A stretch of 63,648 nt of DNA from Bacteroidota bacterium (GCA_013205405.1 JABMMZ010000099.1:1-63648); one strand, 5' to 3'; shown: positions 26,488-36,286, counted from the first letter of the stretch. Translations and numbers: made by a program. The notes: generated by a model from the letters alone, not told the origin.

Positions 26488-27582
26488 ATGTCATCTCCTA
26501 AATTCCATACTTTAACCCTCAAAGATGTTAGAAAAGAAACATCTGATTGTATATCAGTGGCTTTCAATATTCCAGCTAATTTAAGCTCTGATTACGCCTA
26601 TTTGCAAGGACAATATATTACCATGCACAAACAGATTGACGGTGAGGAAGTAAGACGTTCTTACTCTGTTTGTAGCAGCCCTTTAGATGGCGAATTGCGT
26701 GTGGCTATAAAGCAAGTAGACAATGGAAAATTTTCTACTTATGCAAATAAAAACTTTAAAATTGGCGATGAAATAAAGGTAATGACCCCAATGGGAAATT
26801 TTTATACCGATTTAAATGCTCAAAATAAAAAACATTATGTGGCTTTTGCGGCAGGTAGCGGTATAACACCTATTTTGAGTATAATAAAAACAACTTTGGT
26901 AACAGAACCAAATAGTACTTTTACCCTAGTATACGGCAATAAAAATACGGGTTCTATTATGTTTTTAGAGGAAATAGAGGCTATTAAAAATAGACATATA
27001 GAACATTTTCAAGTATTTCATATTTTAAGCAGAGAAAGTGTAGATGTGCCTATTTTGAACGGACGTATAAATGATGATAAATGCCGTGAGCTTTTAAATA
27101 AAAAATTATTAGCAACAGGTAGTATAGATGAAATTTTTATATGCGGCCCAGAAGATATGATTATGTCGGTTAAAAATACAGCTATAGCTGCAGGAATAGA
27201 TAGTAAGCATATTCATTTTGAATTATTTACTTCGCCTACTCAAGCCGCAGCACAGCAGCCAAAAGCAGATGTCGGAAGTGCTTCGAACAATGGCCAAGCA
27301 ACATCAAAAGTACAAGTTAAAATAGATGGTATAACTTATAAAATAGATTTAGCCTATGGTGGGGATAGTATTTTAGATGCTGCTCTTAAAGCTGGTGCCG
27401 ATTTACCTTTTGCATGCAAAGGTGGTGTATGTTGTACTTGTAGAGCTAAAGTAACTTCAGGAACTGTAGATATGGATATGAATTTTGCCTTAGAGGATGA
27501 TGAAGTTGAAAAAGGCTATGTGCTTACTTGTCAAAGTCACCCTACTAGTGTTGAGGTTTTTGTTGACTTTGATTTGAAATAA
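26488..27582 (+). CDS. paaE: 1,2-phenylacetyl-CoA epoxidase reductase subunit PaaE
   Basis: 364 residues. Ferredoxin-NADP reductase-type FAD domain (RRSYSVCSSP near 51), NAD(P) domain (AAGSGITPILSII near 121; FICGPEDMI near 224) and a C-terminal plant-type [2Fe-2S] ferredoxin domain with the CKGGVCCTC cysteines near 311 and the last Cys in LTCQSHP. This order is that of PaaE, which passes electrons from NADPH to the PaaABC oxygenase. paaABC lie 6 kb away on the other strand and paaD is not seen. The gene has its own consensus promoter. Confidence 0.92.
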   Translation: MSSPKFHTLTLKDVRKETSDCISVAFNIPANLSSDYAYLQGQYITMHKQIDGEEVRRSYSVCSSPLDGELRVAIKQVDNGKFSTYANKNFKIGDEIKVMTPMGNFYTDLNAQNKKHYVAFAAGSGITPILSIIKTTLVTEPNSTFTLVYGNKNTGSIMFLEEIEAIKNRHIEHFQVFHILSRESVDVPILNGRINDDKCRELLNKKLLATGSIDEIFICGPEDMIMSVKNTAIAAGIDSKHIHFELFTSPTQAAAQQPKADVGSASNNGQATSKVQVKIDGITYKIDLAYGGDSILDAALKAGADLPFACKGGVCCTCRAKVTSGTVDMDMNFALEDDEVEKGYVLTCQSHPTSVEVFVDFDLK

Positions 27583-27600
27583 TACTGTTTAATAAATATA

Positions 27601-27635
27601 AAAAAGCCCTGTAAATTAATTTATAGGGCTTTTTT
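27601..27635. terminator. Bidirectional terminator between paaE and the Calx-beta gene
   Basis: AAAAAGCCCT and AGGGCTTTTTT form a stem around a palindromic AT loop (TAAATTAATTTA). A-tract on one side and T-tract on the other serve both convergent genes. Confidence 0.85.
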
Positions 27636-27648
27636 AGGAATAATTTGT

Positions 27649-30600
27649 TTATTCTAGAATGTTAAAATTCTTATTTACAATACCTTCTTGGGTTTCTATT
27701 TTAGCAGTATAAATACCTTTAGATAAATCTTCAATAATGGTTTGGGTATTCAAAGCATTAATATTAGAAATAGTTTTTACAACTCTTCCGTTCATATCTA
27801 TAATAGTTATAGAATTAATGATGGATGAAGAGCTAAAGTTTAAAATATTGCTAGCTGGATTAGGATATACTTTTGTTTCAGCAATTAATTGCCCTTGATG
27901 TATACCAACACTTTCATTGTCAATAATATTTACTGTGTGAATACTATCTGGACCAATTATAGTGCCATAAGAATTACTATTTATTGCCCAAATAATTGTT
28001 TCTTGTAATTCCGATACAACATCATCTATTAATTTTATTTTTACTATTACACTAGGTTTGGCTGCAGTTAACAAAAATGTGCGTGTTAAGTTACTTTGAT
28101 AATCAACATTTCTGCCTGCTGTGCCACCTTTTATGCTTATGGTTATTTGTTGGTTGGATGTTAAATTAGCGCATTCCAAAACAAATCCAACTGAACTATC
28201 ATTATCCTCAATTGCTTTTGAGGTGGGTGTTTTAAAGCTAAAAGTGGGTGATACTAATGTTTCAATATCTGTTAATCTTCTTGGTATTATTTGATATCCA
28301 CTGGTAAAAGGTGAAGTAGCATCTGATTGTGAACCTAAACCTTTTAAATTAAAAAAGCCACTAGGAGCAGGTGTGCCATCAATATCTGTTTCGCTGTCAA
28401 TAAGCATATCAAATGTACTTATTTGATTAGCTACTTGAACCACTAACGATGTGTTAGCTGCCATTGCAATAGTAGGCCATTGAGATGCATTTACCAATCT
28501 TAATACATTCAATTTTATCAATTGAGATTCATTAGCTTCAATAATATCAGATACAATTAAAGCTTGTTTTAAATTTCTACTTGAGGCTAATTTGATAATA
28601 GTGTCTAGATTTTCGAATCTTGTTAAGCCTTCAAATTGAGTCACTTTTCCGCTTAATAAAACGCTATCACCTTCTGTTACAACATATCCTTTTCTGCCTG
28701 AATTAGAAAATACTTGAATACCTCCACTCGCATCTATTAATGTAAAAGATAACCCATTAGGAGTGCCAGTAGGTTTTAGATTGATGCCGTAAACTACACC
28801 TCTTACTTTGCATTTTACATTTAAACTATCTGCTATTCCAACTGTTTTTTCTGTAGTCAATTTAGCTAAAGTATATTCTGGTAAGTCATTATCTAAAATA
28901 GTAATTCTTAAAGTATCTGGCTTTCCTAATTGTGCATTTACAAATGGTGATAATACAAATATGGCTGTTTCGGTAGCTTCGCTAATATTATTATCCAAAA
29001 TAGGAATTGTTAAGGTAATACTATCAGGATCTGATGGATTCACTATAAATATTTGTGTGGTGGGATTGTAGGTTAAATCGCTACCCTCTGTGGTAGAAGA
29101 AGATGCTGATAAACGGATACCTATATCGGATTGAGTTAAATTTCTACCAGCTATGTTTACTCTTATTTTTACACTTCCTACATTTTCATTTACGGTAATT
29201 GCTTTTCTACTAAAAGAATATTTTGGTGGTGCATCATTGTCATTAATTACCAATACAAATGTAGAATCTGTGCCTGCAATGCCAGGGGCGTTAATAGTTC
29301 GTAAAGTTAAAATAATGGTATCAGGTCTGTCTTCAATTAACTTATCATTAACAATAGCTAATTTAAATTCCAAGCTGTCTACTGCTTTACCGCCAGGAAA
29401 TTGAACCGTGCTATCTCTGTAGCTTGAGCCAAATTTAAATTCTTGAGGTATTAAAGTACTATCTCCCTTGTATTTTACTAAAACTTTAACACTAGTAGCT
29501 GTAAATGCACCATTGTTTAATCTTATTTTTATTTTTATAGGCGCACTTGCTTCACTTAGTGTTATGCCCTTTTTATCAAAACTTACTTTAGGAATATCAT
29601 TGTTAATGATATTAATAGTATGTGTTGTTTGCGTTCCTATTAAGCCATTGAAAGAACTGGTAAGCTTTACTGCTATATCTTCGTTTGGTTCATTAAATAA
29701 ATCATCTTTTATAGTAACAGAAATGGTATCTATAACTTCTCCATATAATTTAAACTTTATTGTATTGTTAGAACTAATGGTATAATCTGCAGGATTAGAA
29801 GCACTACCCGCTACTACATTATAAGTAACCTTGGTAGTATCTGCATTGCCATATTTTCTTTTCACCAAAAGTTTTACAATTGTATTGGCTTCAGTAACGT
29901 TGGTTACATTGGTTACAAATTGTATATCTGGAAAGGCAAGAGGCGCAAAATCACTTGATATAAAGATTGGTTTTGTAGTTCCACCTTTAGGATTTTTTGT
30001 AGAATCAATGCCCCAAGTAGCATCTGTTTCTACATTAGAATTTACAATAAAATCATTTGTATAATCTCTAGATTCTACTCTTTTTATGCCATTGCTTAAT
30101 GAATTAGGAATAATGGTACCCCATGAGCCAGCAACGCCATTCACTTTGTTAGTATACCAATAAGGAGTATTTGAAATGGAAACACTTTCGCTCTCAAAAT
30201 AGGTGATAGCAATTGGTCTGGTACTTCCAGTGTTTATATCATCATATAATACTAAAATATTTTTATTTTTAGCAAATGAATTGCCGTATATGCCTGTACC
30301 ATTATTAGAGCCAGTACTTTTTGAAAATGTTAATACTTTTATCGAATCTGTTACATACCATTTTTTGGTAACGGGTGTACTAATAATCTCTTGAAATATA
30401 ATAGTAGGATAAAGGTGTTTTCCACCTGTAAATCTTGTATCATTGGTGCTAATACAACCAAACCATCCTTCGTATCCACCAGAACCACCAGTTGTAAATG
30501 TATCGTGGTTATTAGCGGTAAAACCTGGGCTAGTACTGTAGGTTATATTGCCATTCGCTTTAAAAAATATTGGATTGCCTGCACCTAAAGCGCTTGTATT

Positions 30601-30825
30601 AGCTGTATCCGATAATACTATATAACTTGTGTAATATTTATATTGCGCATTTGGTGTTAAACCCTGTAATCTACCTCTAAAAACAACTGGAGTTCTACTT
30701 GTATCTCCCGAACCGCAATACATTGGCACTCTATCGCCAAAAAAATTACCCAAAATAGGTTTTTGAGCCATAATGGTGCTAATTAAACAAAATGCAATAC
30801 TTAACAGTAATAAATTCTTTTTCAT
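27649..30825 (-). CDS. Secreted Calx-beta domain protein with T9SS type A sorting domain
   Basis: 1058 residues from the ATG at 30825. A signal peptide (MKKNLLLLSIAFCLISTIMA), an N-terminal region of about 290 residues, then at least four Calx-beta-like repeats (for example around EANTIVKLLVKRKYGNADTT and ENVGSVKIRVNI), each ending in a D-x-E-D or EATE-type acidic turn that may bind calcium. The C-terminus is a T9SS type A domain (KVYPNPASNILNFSS ... KGIYTAKI). A surface adhesin or secreted matrix protein is likely. The upstream in-frame extension MYVCIYQ is the -7 box, not protein. Confidence 0.88.
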   Translation of the reverse strand: MKKNLLLLSIAFCLISTIMAQKPILGNFFGDRVPMYCGSGDTSRTPVVFRGRLQGLTPNAQYKYYTSYIVLSDTANTSALGAGNPIFFKANGNITYSTSPGFTANNHDTFTTGGSGGYEGWFGCISTNDTRFTGGKHLYPTIIFQEIISTPVTKKWYVTDSIKVLTFSKSTGSNNGTGIYGNSFAKNKNILVLYDDINTGSTRPIAITYFESESVSISNTPYWYTNKVNGVAGSWGTIIPNSLSNGIKRVESRDYTNDFIVNSNVETDATWGIDSTKNPKGGTTKPIFISSDFAPLAFPDIQFVTNVTNVTEANTIVKLLVKRKYGNADTTKVTYNVVAGSASNPADYTISSNNTIKFKLYGEVIDTISVTIKDDLFNEPNEDIAVKLTSSFNGLIGTQTTHTINIINNDIPKVSFDKKGITLSEASAPIKIKIRLNNGAFTATSVKVLVKYKGDSTLIPQEFKFGSSYRDSTVQFPGGKAVDSLEFKLAIVNDKLIEDRPDTIILTLRTINAPGIAGTDSTFVLVINDNDAPPKYSFSRKAITVNENVGSVKIRVNIAGRNLTQSDIGIRLSASSSTTEGSDLTYNPTTQIFIVNPSDPDSITLTIPILDNNISEATETAIFVLSPFVNAQLGKPDTLRITILDNDLPEYTLAKLTTEKTVGIADSLNVKCKVRGVVYGINLKPTGTPNGLSFTLIDASGGIQVFSNSGRKGYVVTEGDSVLLSGKVTQFEGLTRFENLDTIIKLASSRNLKQALIVSDIIEANESQLIKLNVLRLVNASQWPTIAMAANTSLVVQVANQISTFDMLIDSETDIDGTPAPSGFFNLKGLGSQSDATSPFTSGYQIIPRRLTDIETLVSPTFSFKTPTSKAIEDNDSSVGFVLECANLTSNQQITISIKGGTAGRNVDYQSNLTRTFLLTAAKPSVIVKIKLIDDVVSELQETIIWAINSNSYGTIIGPDSIHTVNIIDNESVGIHQGQLIAETKVYPNPASNILNFSSSSIINSITIIDMNGRVVKTISNINALNTQTIIEDLSKGIYTAKIETQEGIVNKNFNILE

Positions 30826-30847
30826 TTTTTGATATCTTTGATAAATA

Positions 30848-30855
30848 CAAACATA
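30848..30855 (-). promoter_or_regulatory. -7 promoter box of the Calx-beta gene
   Basis: Minus-strand TATGTTTG matches TAnnTTTG and ends 22 nt before the ATG at 30825. It excludes the longer in-frame start at 30858. Confidence 0.5.
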
Positions 30856-30873
30856 CAAAAATATTTTATGTTT

Positions 30874-31584
30874 TCAATGAACGGCATAGCACAAACTTAG
30901 CAAACTAATTTTTGTATTAGAATCTTTGACAATTATATTGCTGCAAGCCTCTAAAGTTGCTCCTGTTGTAATAACGTCATCAATCAGTAAAATTTTTTTA
31001 TTTTCAATATTGTATTTAGAATTTAAGCTAAATTTATCAGCCATGTTTTCCCACCGTTCATATCTTTTCTTTAAAGTTTGGGTGCTGGTATTTTCATTTC
31101 TAATAATTAAATCAGGTATAAATATGACATCACTTTTGGCTGCAAAGCCTTGCGCAATAGAATCACTTTGATTGTAGCCGCGTTTCAATAATTTAGCCGG
31201 ATGTAATGGCACTGTTGTAATTATATCAATTTTCTTTTCGTCCATTAAATCTTTAATTTCAAGGGCAAATAGTTCTCCTAAAAAAATTCCAATATCCTGT
31301 CGATTTTTATATTTTAACTGATGAATGAGTTGTTGGGTCAAACCCTCTTTTCTAAAGTAAAGAAAAGAGCTTGCAAACTCTATCTCTACTCTGCCCCAAA
31401 ATATTTTTTCAATGGGATTGTCTTTGTCTAAATTAAATCCCGTTCTTGGTAATTTAATATAACACATTAAGCAAATTATGTCCTCATTTTTTACCAAAGG
31501 AGTGCCACAACCTGCGCATATTCTAGGATAAATTAAATGAAGAACATCTTTAAAAATATTGATGGTGCTTTGCTTAATTGACAT
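30874..31584 (-). CDS. comF: ComF-family phosphoribosyltransferase-like protein
   Basis: 236 residues from ATG 31584; a TTG five codons upstream is less likely. N-terminal four-Cys zinc ribbon (RICAGCG ... ICLMC, residues 19-40) and C-terminal PRPP-binding loop ILLIDDVITTGATLEAC near 198. In competent bacteria ComF helps move single-stranded DNA inward; elsewhere the role is unclear. Its start codon directly abuts the -7 box of the divergent thiL. Confidence 0.88.
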   Translation of the reverse strand: MSIKQSTINIFKDVLHLIYPRICAGCGTPLVKNEDIICLMCYIKLPRTGFNLDKDNPIEKIFWGRVEIEFASSFLYFRKEGLTQQLIHQLKYKNRQDIGIFLGELFALEIKDLMDEKKIDIITTVPLHPAKLLKRGYNQSDSIAQGFAAKSDVIFIPDLIIRNENTSTQTLKKRYERWENMADKFSLNSKYNIENKKILLIDDVITTGATLEACSNIIVKDSNTKISLLSLCYAVH

Positions 31585-31592
31585 TATTTTTG
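31585..31592 (+). promoter_or_regulatory. -7 promoter box of thiL
   Basis: TATTTTTG matches TAnnTTTG, 18 nt before the thiL ATG. It lies immediately against the comF start codon on the other strand. Confidence 0.5.
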
Positions 31593-31610
31593 CAGCCAAA
31601 ATAAATATAA

Positions 31611-32645
31611 ATGTTTGAAAATAAAAGCAGAACCGAATTAAATGAGTTTGGAGAATTTGGTCTTATAAATTTTATCTCTAAAAATATAAAAACCTACCAT
31701 GCTTCTACTATAAAAGGAATAGGAGACGATGCTGCTGTTATAGATAACGGAGATAATTATATTCTCTTAAGTACAGATATGCTGATAGAAAGCGTGCATT
31801 TTGATTTAGGTTATACCCCTTTGAAACATTTGGGTTATAAAAGTGTAATTACGAATTTGAGCGATATAGCAGCTATGAACGGCACTCCAACTCATATAGT
31901 TGTAAGTATTGCTATGAGTAATCGTTTTTCAATAGAGGCCATAGAGGAATTGTATGATGGTATGATGGTGGCATGCGATGTATATAAAATAGATTTGGTA
32001 GGTGGCGATACTACAAGTAATCCAAAAGGTTTAGCTATCAGTATAGCTGTATATGGCACCGTTGCAAAAGATAAAATAACCTATAGAAATACTGTAAAAG
32101 AAGGCGATTTATTAGTGGTAACAGGCGATTTGGGTGCGCCATATTTGGGTTTAAATATTTTAGAAAGAGAAAAAAGAATATTTATTGAGCAACCTAATTT
32201 TCAACCTGAATTAGAGGGCAATGATTATATTATTCAACGTCAATTAAAACCGGAGGCAAGGCTAGATATGATAAAATTATTAGACGATTTAAAAATTGTA
32301 CCTTCGGCAATGATAGATATAAGTGATGGTTTGGCCAGTGATTTATTCCAATTGGCAAGTGCCAGCCAAGTAGGTTTTACAGTATATGAAGATAAATTAC
32401 CAATAGACCCTCAAACATACCAAAGAGCCATAGATTTAGGTATTGACCCAACAATAGCTGTCTTGAACGGAGGCGAAGATTATGAATTAATGTTTACAAT
32501 TCCGCAAAGTGATTACGAAACGCTTAAAAAGGAATTTGATTTTAGTGTAATTGGACACGCGGTAGCTAAGCAAGAAGGCATGCACTTAATAAGCAAAAGC
32601 AATATTAAGCATAAAATAATGGCTCAAGGTTGGGAGAATTATTAG
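31611..32645 (+). CDS. thiL: Thiamine-monophosphate kinase
   Basis: 344 residues, normal for ThiL, which phosphorylates thiamine monophosphate to the active diphosphate with ATP. The AIR-synthase-like fold signatures are present: KGIGDDAAVI near residue 35, LLSTDMLIESVHFD near 53, VGGDTTSNP near 127 and the C-terminal DISDGLASDLFQL and GGEDYELMF. No other thi genes are near. Convergent with paaC, with a 9-nt gap. Confidence 0.95.
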   Translation: MFENKSRTELNEFGEFGLINFISKNIKTYHASTIKGIGDDAAVIDNGDNYILLSTDMLIESVHFDLGYTPLKHLGYKSVITNLSDIAAMNGTPTHIVVSIAMSNRFSIEAIEELYDGMMVACDVYKIDLVGGDTTSNPKGLAISIAVYGTVAKDKITYRNTVKEGDLLVVTGDLGAPYLGLNILEREKRIFIEQPNFQPELEGNDYIIQRQLKPEARLDMIKLLDDLKIVPSAMIDISDGLASDLFQLASASQVGFTVYEDKLPIDPQTYQRAIDLGIDPTIAVLNGGEDYELMFTIPQSDYETLKKEFDFSVIGHAVAKQEGMHLISKSNIKHKIMAQGWENY

Positions 32646-32654
32646 AATTTTTGC

Positions 32655-33413
32655 CTACCACTCTACCCCAGGATAGGCTCTTTGCATAAATTGCATTTCT
32701 GCTAAAATAAACCCTAAATGCTCGGAGTGTAAGCCATTTTTTCCGCCATTTTGTTGAAAATTTTTAGAAGGTATCGTTAAAGTGGCTTGTTCTATAATTG
32801 CTTTCACTTTTTCTAACCACAATGGTTTTAATTTTTCTACATCAGCGGCTATTCCTAATTCGAAAGCTTTAGTTTCAATTTCTGTAGGTATAAAAAATTC
32901 GCCTGTGTATTCCCATAAATCATTGATGGCTATTTGCATTTTTTCTCTGCTTATATCAGTGCCATCGCCCAGACGTATAAGCCACTCGCTACTCCATTTT
33001 AAATGATAAGTTACTTCTTTTAAAGATTTATGAGCTATTTCTGCTATTCTTTCATCTTTCCTTTTTTGCAATACATTCAGTAACTGAAAATGAAAAGCAT
33101 CATAAAAAAATTGACGAACTACTGTGTATGCCCAGTCCGTATTGGGTTGCTCTAAGAGTAAGGCGTTTTTGTATTGCTTTACATCTCTAGTAAAAGCAAT
33201 GGTATCTTCTGTTGCATTCTCGCCTTTTAACTCGGCTGCATAAGCATATAGGCTGCGTGCTTCGCCTATTAAATCTAAGGTAATATTGGTAATGGCTATA
33301 TCTTGTTCTAAAACTGGTCCGTGGCTGCACCATTCTGCATTGCGTTGCCCAAGTATCATGCTGTTGTCAGCTAAATGTAAAACGTATTGAAAGCGTATAT
33401 CTGAATCTTGCAT
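32655..33413 (-). CDS. paaC: 1,2-phenylacetyl-CoA epoxidase subunit PaaC
   Basis: 252 residues, ferritin-like fold. PaaC is the structural partner of the catalytic PaaA and lacks its own iron. Family segments include LADNSMILGQRNAEWCSHGPVLEQDIAITNI, WAYTVVRQFFYDAFHF, and the C-terminal GLHSEHLGFILAEMQFMQR. Its ATG overlaps the paaB stop by one base. The gene ends 9 nt from convergent thiL, so paaD is not at its usual position after paaC. Confidence 0.95.
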   Translation of the reverse strand: MQDSDIRFQYVLHLADNSMILGQRNAEWCSHGPVLEQDIAITNITLDLIGEARSLYAYAAELKGENATEDTIAFTRDVKQYKNALLLEQPNTDWAYTVVRQFFYDAFHFQLLNVLQKRKDERIAEIAHKSLKEVTYHLKWSSEWLIRLGDGTDISREKMQIAINDLWEYTGEFFIPTEIETKAFELGIAADVEKLKPLWLEKVKAIIEQATLTIPSKNFQQNGGKNGLHSEHLGFILAEMQFMQRAYPGVEW

Positions 33414-33700
33414 TACATGTGTTTAAGTTCAATAGGTAAATTATAAAACGTAGGATGGCGGTATATTTTATCCTCTGCAGGATCAAATAAAGCTTCTTGG
33501 TCAGATGGTTCACTAGCGTGTAAATGTTTGCTTTCTACTACCCAAATACTTATACCTTCTAGTCTACGGGTATATACATCGCGTGCATTTGCTATTGCCA
33601 TGGTTACGTCTGCAGCATGCAAGCTGCCTACATGTTTATGATTCAAGCCTTGTTTGGCTCTTATAAATACTTCCCATAATGGCCACTCTTTTTGATTCAT
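33413..33700 (-). CDS. paaB: 1,2-phenylacetyl-CoA epoxidase subunit PaaB
   Basis: 95 residues, standard PaaB length. It starts with WPLWEVFIRAKQGLNHKHVGSLHA and continues ADVTMAIANARDVYTRR, both typical. PaaB bridges PaaAC pairs in the epoxidase complex. It sits 18 nt after paaA and overlaps paaC by one base. Confidence 0.95.
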   Translation of the reverse strand: MNQKEWPLWEVFIRAKQGLNHKHVGSLHAADVTMAIANARDVYTRRLEGISIWVVESKHLHASEPSDQEALFDPAEDKIYRHPTFYNLPIELKHM

Positions 33701-33718
33701 GCTTTATAAATTATTGTG

Positions 33719-34669
33719 TTATGCTGCTATTGTTTTATTGTCTGTTTTTTTAGCTTGTTTTTCAGCATAAGCTACTGCTGCATCACGGACCCATTCGCCA
33801 TTTTGCCAAGCACTTACTATGGCTTTCAAACGTTGTTTGTTGCATGGTCCGTTGCCAGCTATTACTTCATTAAATTCTATCCAATCTATGGTGCTAAAAT
33901 CATAATGTCCTCTGGCTTCATTCCATTTTAAATTATTATCAGGTATAGTTAAGCCTAATATTTCTGCTTGCGCTACAGACACATCAATAAATTTTTGACG
34001 TAAATCATCATTGCTAAAACGTTTTATTTTCCATTTCATGCTTTGGGCACTGTTTGGAGAATTATCATCATTAGGTCCGAACATCATAACACTAGGCCAC
34101 CACCAGCGGTTAAGCGCATCTTGTGCCATTGCTTTTTGCTCTTCAGAACCATTGCTCAGTGTTAACATAATTTCATAACCTTGGCGTTGGTGAAAGCTTT
34201 CTTCTTTGCAAACTCTTACCATTGCGCGTGCGTATGGGCCATAACTTACTCTGCACAAAGGCACTTGATTCATTATGGCAGCTCCATCTACTAACCAACC
34301 AATAGCGCCCATATCTGCCCAACTTAATGTTGGATAATTAAAAATACTGCTGTATTTGGCTTTGCCGCTGTGTAATTCTTCTAATAACTCATCACGTGTC
34401 ATACCCAATGTTTCGGCAGCAGAATATAAGTATAAACCGTGTCCAGCTTCGTCTTGTACTTTAGCCAAAAGCGCTACCTTACGTCTTAAATTAGGTGCAC
34501 GGGTTATCCAATTAGCCTCTGGCAACATACCTACAATTTCACTGTGTGCATGTTGAGAAATTTGACGCAATAAAGTTTTGCGGTATTTCTCCGGCATCCA
34601 ATCGCGTGGTTCAATTCTTATTTCATCATCAATCTTTTTTTGAAAAGATTCTTCTAGATTTATTTCCAT
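33719..34669 (-). CDS. paaA: 1,2-phenylacetyl-CoA epoxidase catalytic subunit PaaA
   Basis: 316 residues from the ATG at 34669. Di-iron monooxygenase that epoxidises the ring of phenylacetyl-CoA. Iron ligands sit in a ferritin-like bundle: [24 protein letters not shown] (E-x-x-H) and [13 protein letters not shown] (E-x-x-x-H). A TTG start five codons upstream is rejected because it overlaps the -7 box. First gene of paaABC; no paaGHJKZ genes are in the window, so the rest of the pathway must lie elsewhere. Confidence 0.95.
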   Translation of the reverse strand: MEINLEESFQKKIDDEIRIEPRDWMPEKYRKTLLRQISQHAHSEIVGMLPEANWITRAPNLRRKVALLAKVQDEAGHGLYLYSAAETLGMTRDELLEELHSGKAKYSSIFNYPTLSWADMGAIGWLVDGAAIMNQVPLCRVSYGPYARAMVRVCKEESFHQRQGYEIMLTLSNGSEEQKAMAQDALNRWWWPSVMMFGPNDDNSPNSAQSMKWKIKRFSNDDLRQKFIDVSVAQAEILGLTIPDNNLKWNEARGHYDFSTIDWIEFNEVIAGNGPCNKQRLKAIVSAWQNGEWVRDAAVAYAEKQAKKTDNKTIAA

Positions 34670-34681
34670 GGTAATTTTGTA

Positions 34682-34689
34682 CAAATTTA
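34682..34689 (-). promoter_or_regulatory. -7 promoter box of paaABC
   Basis: Minus-strand TAAATTTG matches TAnnTTTG and ends 12 nt before the paaA ATG. No PaaR/PaaX-like palindrome was recognised beside it. Confidence 0.5.
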
Positions 34690-34825
34690 AGATAAAACAA
34701 TATTAATACAAATGAGTTTTAAAAAAGTATTTCAAAAAGTTGATTTTTCAATTCAAATTATCCTTTAGAAATTGAAATAATTGAATTTTAGGATATTAAG
34801 AACAATTATAAACAAAGGGTATTTT

Positions 34826-36151
34826 TTAATTGTTTCCTTTACTCTTGGGTTTTTTGTATTTTTCTTTGATTATTCTTTTATACGAACCACCTAAATTCAC
34901 CTTGCTATTTTTAGCACTTTTTTCTTGAAAAGCACCGCCAGATTTTGTTTTTTTTCTGACACCTTTCAAATAATCAATTTCAATTTTTTGTGGCAATTCT
35001 TCATCTAATAACAATTTAGAAATTTTTACTTCTTTTGGAAATTCTGATATGGGAATAGCCATATTCATAAGCTTTTCTATAGCGGTTTGAAATCCTTTTT
35101 CTTCGGCCGTTACAAAAGTGATTGATTGTCCCATTTTATCAGCTCTGCCTGTTCTGCCTATTCGGTGCATATAGTCCTCAGGTTCAGTAGGAATATCAAA
35201 GTTAAATACATGGCTTATGTTTGCTATATCTAATCCACGTGCTATAATATCAGTAGCTACCAAAATTCTAAATTCGCCCGCATCAAAACTATTCACTGTA
35301 TTTATTCTATAATTTTGAGATTTATTAGCATGCATTACACTTACTTGAATCCCGAAAATAGGGCTCAACAACTCAAATACCATATCGGCCATTCTTTTGC
35401 TTTTTACAAATACCAATACTTTGTTAAATTCGCTTTCCGCTTTTAAAATATGTGATAGTAAATTTATTTTAGTATTAAAATTAGGCACTTGGTAACCTAT
35501 TTGATTAATTTGCAATAAGGGTGTGCCTGAGGCAGCTATTTCTATTTTTTCGGGTTGGTTAAAAAATTGATTAATGAGTACCTCTATTTCTGGCGAATTA
35601 GTAGCTGAAAACAAAAGATGTTGCCTTTTAATGGGCAGTAAATCCATAATTGTGGTTAGCTGAGCTCTAAAACCTAAAGTAAGCATTTCGTCCATTTCAT
35701 CTATCACCACTTTTTGTATTGCTTTTAAGCGCAATACACCATTTAAAGCTAAATCTAAAAGCCTGCCTGGAGTTGCTACTAAAATATCTACACCATTAAA
35801 TACCAATTTTTTTTGGGTATTAATATTCGTTCCACCATAAATAGCCGCTTTGCGCACCGTTTTATAAGTGGTTAGTTTATCTATTTCTTCTATTACCTGA
35901 AGTACCAGCTCTCTAGTAGGCACCAGTATTAATACGCGGGGCTGTTGCTGCTCCGAGTAGCTTAATTGACTTAAGATAGGCAATAAATAAGCAAACGTTT
36001 TTCCTGTACCTGTTTGAGCAATACCCACCACATCGCGCCCACTCATAACCACGGGGTATATTTTAGCTTGTATAGGGGTAGCATTGTCAAAGCCCAAATT
36101 ATTTAAGGCATTCAATAATTGTTTGCTAATGTTTAATTCATTAAAATTCAC
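34826..36151 (-). CDS. DEAD-box family RNA helicase
   Basis: 441 residues starting with GTG. Two RecA-like domains: Q motif (NLGFDNATPIQAKIYP), Walker A AQTGTGKT, PTREL, motif II reading DEMD instead of DEAD, SAT, then ARGLDIA and HRIGRTGR. The C-terminal tail of about 70 residues is Lys-rich, as in RhlE-type helicases acting on rRNA or mRNA. Start supported by a -7 promoter box 5 nt upstream of the GTG. DEMD/DEVD variants occur in a Bacteroidota subgroup of these helicases. Confidence 0.9.
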   Translation of the reverse strand: MNFNELNISKQLLNALNNLGFDNATPIQAKIYPVVMSGRDVVGIAQTGTGKTFAYLLPILSQLSYSEQQQPRVLILVPTRELVLQVIEEIDKLTTYKTVRKAAIYGGTNINTQKKLVFNGVDILVATPGRLLDLALNGVLRLKAIQKVVIDEMDEMLTLGFRAQLTTIMDLLPIKRQHLLFSATNSPEIEVLINQFFNQPEKIEIAASGTPLLQINQIGYQVPNFNTKINLLSHILKAESEFNKVLVFVKSKRMADMVFELLSPIFGIQVSVMHANKSQNYRINTVNSFDAGEFRILVATDIIARGLDIANISHVFNFDIPTEPEDYMHRIGRTGRADKMGQSITFVTAEEKGFQTAIEKLMNMAIPISEFPKEVKISKLLLDEELPQKIEIDYLKGVRKKTKSGGAFQEKSAKNSKVNLGGSYKRIIKEKYKKPKSKGNN

Positions 36152-36156
36152 TAGGG

Positions 36157-36164
36157 CAAAGGTA
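36157..36164 (-). promoter_or_regulatory. -7 promoter box of the DEAD-box helicase gene
   Basis: Minus-strand TACCTTTG matches TAnnTTTG and ends 5 nt before the GTG start. Confidence 0.5.
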
Positions 36165-36286
36165 GTTAATGAATAATTAAGAATGAATAATTAATAATTT
36201 GGGGTTTAAGATGGGTTAGAAGTTGAATATTGAAAGAAATATTTTGTAAAACAAATAACAATTAACCAATAACTATTTCCATTAAC

